A stretch of 6,271 bases of DNA, taken from NCBI GenBank assembly GCA_020630145.1, contig JAHDBX010000109.1, positions 1-6,271 of the forward strand. The letters are read 5' to 3'. The position numbers and the translations under genes are program-made. The notes beneath the pieces were generated by a model that made no database searches, was not told where the DNA came from, and saw only the letters and a program-made list of their open reading frames with translations. Of this stretch, positions 4,758 to 6,271 are shown in pieces. The stretch comes from Gammaproteobacteria bacterium (GTDB taxonomy: Bacteria; Pseudomonadota; Gammaproteobacteria; HTCC5015). Each line of letters begins with the position of its first letter. Positions within the stretch are counted from its first letter, which is position 1.

Positions 4758-6122
4758 ATGACATCACTTAGCTTTAAAACCAAAATATTACTATTAGTTA
4801 TTGTGCCACTTATTTTAGTCAGTGTTGCTTTGACTTCATTATCTATTTATCAGGCTGAAAAGCTTGGCGGTAGAAATATAGAGAGCTTTTCTAATATGAT
4901 TTTTGACCTTCGCCGTGGCGAGTTAAAAAATTATACGGAGTTGGCTTTATCGGCGGTTAAGCATATTTATGATTACTCCGGGCTTAATGACACTGAAGCC
5001 CAAGAGGCGGCCAAAGAAATTTTCCGTAACCTTGAGTTTGGCGAGGATGGTTACTTTTTTGTTTATGACTATACAGGCAAGAATCTTGCGCATCCCAAAA
5101 AGCCGGGTTTAGAGGGTAAGAATTTGTGGAGCTTGCAAGATTCTAATGGTGTGTACCTTATTCGTTCTTTGGTTGAGCAGGCCAGAATAAAAGAGGGTGG
5201 CTATACGGATTATATTTGGGATAAGCCTTCAAAGAAACGCGAGGTTGCCAAAATTGGCTACAGCATGGGTTTGGAAAACTGGGACTGGATGGTCGGTACA
5301 GGGCTTTATGTTGATGATTTGGAAGATGCTGTTGCAGTTATTGAGTCGGAAGTTAGTGACAATATTCAAAATACGCTTAAGTTGATTGCGGGTTTGGCAC
5401 TTACGTTTACGGTTTTTGTTGGTTTAATTGGTGCCCGCTTTACTATGTCGGAAGGTAAGTTGGCCGATGAAAAATTAAAGCAGCTATCGCATAAGGCGGT
5501 GAAGGGACAGGAAGAAGAGCGTAGTCGGGTGGCGCTTAATCTGCAAAAAGAGATTAATCATGCTTTAAAAGTTGCCCGCACTAAATTAGAAAAAGTACAT
5601 GAAGTGCAGCCGATAGAGGATGTGGCAGCTAAAAATGAGTTTGATTCAGCGGTTGGTATTCTCGATAAAACTATTGATGCGGTATATCGTATTTCTGGTG
5701 AGTTGCGCCCAGAGCTGTTAGATAAAATGGGTTTGCACGCTGCGCTTGAGGAGTTAGCAAAAAAAGTCACTAGGGAAAAAAATATACATGTTACTTATAA
5801 GCGTGTTGGTGAAGATAAGAAATTGCCCGCGGATGTTGAAACAGGCCTTTATCGTATTATTCAAGCGGCCTTGGATAATATTGTTACTTATTCAAAATCG
5901 CCAACAGCGAATATTAAAGCACATCAAACACATAATACGTTGTCGATATCTATTCAGGATGTTGGAGTTGGCTTTGATGCGAAGAAAGTGCTGGATCAGG
6001 GTCGAGTGTCGGGCTTGGGTTTAGTAGATATGCGTGTTCGCGCGGAATCACTGGGTGGTAAGTTTGCGGTTTTCTCATCCCATAATACAGGAACGATTAT
6101 TAAGGTTGATATTCCAGTATAG
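4758..6122 (+). CDS. Cache-domain membrane sensor with degenerate NarX-type histidine kinase core
   Basis: A 454-residue inner-membrane signalling protein. In order it has membrane helix 1 (10-30), a periplasmic single Cache domain (about 34-195), membrane helix 2 (205-227), a coiled linker, and a HisKA_3/HATPase_c core (about 250-454). The Cache hallmarks are DGYFFVYDYTGKNLAHP (97-113), GGYTDYIW (147-154) and NWDWMVGTGLYVDDLE (174-189), typical of receptors for small organic ligands. The H-box reads EERSRVALNLQKEINHAL (253-270). Where the family has RELHDE, this has NLQKE, so the phospho-accepting His is Q263 and the next acidic residue is K264. The X region ELRPELLDKMGLHAAL (315-330) is normal. 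The ATP site keeps N374, DVGVGF (401-406) and GLGL (419-422), but the N-box Glu is A370. It may bind ATP without autophosphorylating. GAGGGG (4743-4748) precedes the ATG by 9 nt. No response regulator is adjacent. The fold calls are firm; pseudokinase status is inferred. Confidence 0.88.
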   Translation: MTSLSFKTKILLLVIVPLILVSVALTSLSIYQAEKLGGRNIESFSNMIFDLRRGELKNYTELALSAVKHIYDYSGLNDTEAQEAAKEIFRNLEFGEDGYFFVYDYTGKNLAHPKKPGLEGKNLWSLQDSNGVYLIRSLVEQARIKEGGYTDYIWDKPSKKREVAKIGYSMGLENWDWMVGTGLYVDDLEDAVAVIESEVSDNIQNTLKLIAGLALTFTVFVGLIGARFTMSEGKLADEKLKQLSHKAVKGQEEERSRVALNLQKEINHALKVARTKLEKVHEVQPIEDVAAKNEFDSAVGILDKTIDAVYRISGELRPELLDKMGLHAALEELAKKVTREKNIHVTYKRVGEDKKLPADVETGLYRIIQAALDNIVTYSKSPTANIKAHQTHNTLSISIQDVGVGFDAKKVLDQGRVSGLGLVDMRVRAESLGGKFAVFSSHNTGTIIKVDIPV

Positions 6123-6134
6123 GTAAAGTTGTTG

Positions 6135-6158
6135 TATGGCGCGCTTATGCGCGCCATA
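6135..6158. terminator. GC-rich hairpin between convergent genes
   Basis: A perfect 10-bp stem, TATGGCGCGC (6135-6144) with GCGCGCCATA (6149-6158) and a TTAT loop, begins 13 nt after the sensor stop codon. It lies before the stop of the gene entering from the right edge. Its position between converging genes suggests a shared terminator, but no T run follows on either strand, so it may be inefficient or act as an mRNA end stabiliser. Confidence 0.6.
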
Positions 6159-6175
6159 TAAACATACTAAAGCAA

Positions 6176-6271
6176 TTATATAGACTTAAATAATACGAGC
6201 GAATTACGTTGATAGTTATATAAGTTTTGTTTGTCGATAGGCAGGTCTTCTATATTGCCTTTGCTAAAGCC
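6176..6271 (-). CDS. C-terminal end of an unidentified protein (partial, runs off the right edge)
   Basis: Reading leftward from the edge, one frame is open for 31 codons and ends in TAA at 6178-6176. The other two - strand frames close within about seven codons. The tail reads GFSKGNIEDLPIDKQNLYNY and then QRNSLVLFKSI. The final strand-like NSLVLFK recalls the last beta strand of C-terminal sandwich domains in some glycosidases, but that is too little to name it. Support comes from its protein-like composition and from the hairpin at 6135-6158, placed as for a convergent gene end. Confidence 0.5.
   Translation of the reverse strand, partial: GFSKGNIEDLPIDKQNLYNYQRNSLVLFKSI

Noticed and set aside
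5558..5770. 70-codon open frame on the - strand inside the sensor gene
   Set aside because: It is antisense to the kinase core with no ribosome site or recognisable motif.

Overview
The window looks like a chromosomal segment of an AT-rich, probably marine or aquatic gammaproteobacterium. That placement rests on gene content (a GtsC-type sugar permease, a HAF-repeat exported protein, a ZntR/MerR-type regulator, a Cache-domain NarX-type sensor) and on base composition judged by eye. The genus cannot be fixed from sequence alone. No rRNA, tRNA, CRISPR array, transposase, integrase or phage gene was seen.

Layout. Positions 163-540 (+) encode a small VOC/glyoxalase-fold protein and 741-1103 (+) a MmcQ/YjbR-fold protein. 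The gap between them holds a GC-rich hairpin and a 20-bp imperfect direct repeat. A strong intrinsic terminator (about 1135-1167) separates these genes from a convergent gene (1191-2411, -) for an exported HAF-repeat protein, probably a beta-propeller-like repeat fold. A 243-bp divergent intergenic region with an operator-like dyad then leads to a MerR-family metal sensor (2655-3065, +). Tail to tail with it, with stop codons overlapping on opposite strands, lies a small MerF-like membrane protein (3062-3316, -). Its promoter has the hallmark MerR-family layout: TTGACC and TAAGAT held 20 bp apart by a dyad, CC-TGGAG-N4-CTCCA-GG. The two genes form a compact, self-consistent metal-response pair with the operator at the far end from the regulator.

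Next comes a lone inner-membrane permease of a carbohydrate ABC transporter (3428-4309, -, GtsC/MalG type), with no partner permease, ATPase or binding protein beside it. A 448-bp region without a gene (4310-4757) holds an 8-bp-arm dyad, three copies of a GTA-N4-TAC element and another inverted repeat. It separates the permease from a divergent membrane sensor (4758-6122, +). This sensor has a periplasmic Cache domain and a NarX-type kinase core whose phospho-accepting His is replaced by Gln, so it is probably a degenerate or pseudo-kinase. A 10-bp-stem hairpin (6135-6158) lies between it and the C-terminal end of an unidentified gene entering from the right edge (6176-6271, -).

The best candidates for something undescribed are (1) the two-gene ZntR-like/MerF-like unit with its convergent overlapping layout, and (2) the kinase-degenerate Cache sensor with a repeat-rich promoter region facing an orphan sugar permease. 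Both are inferences from sequence. No database search was possible.
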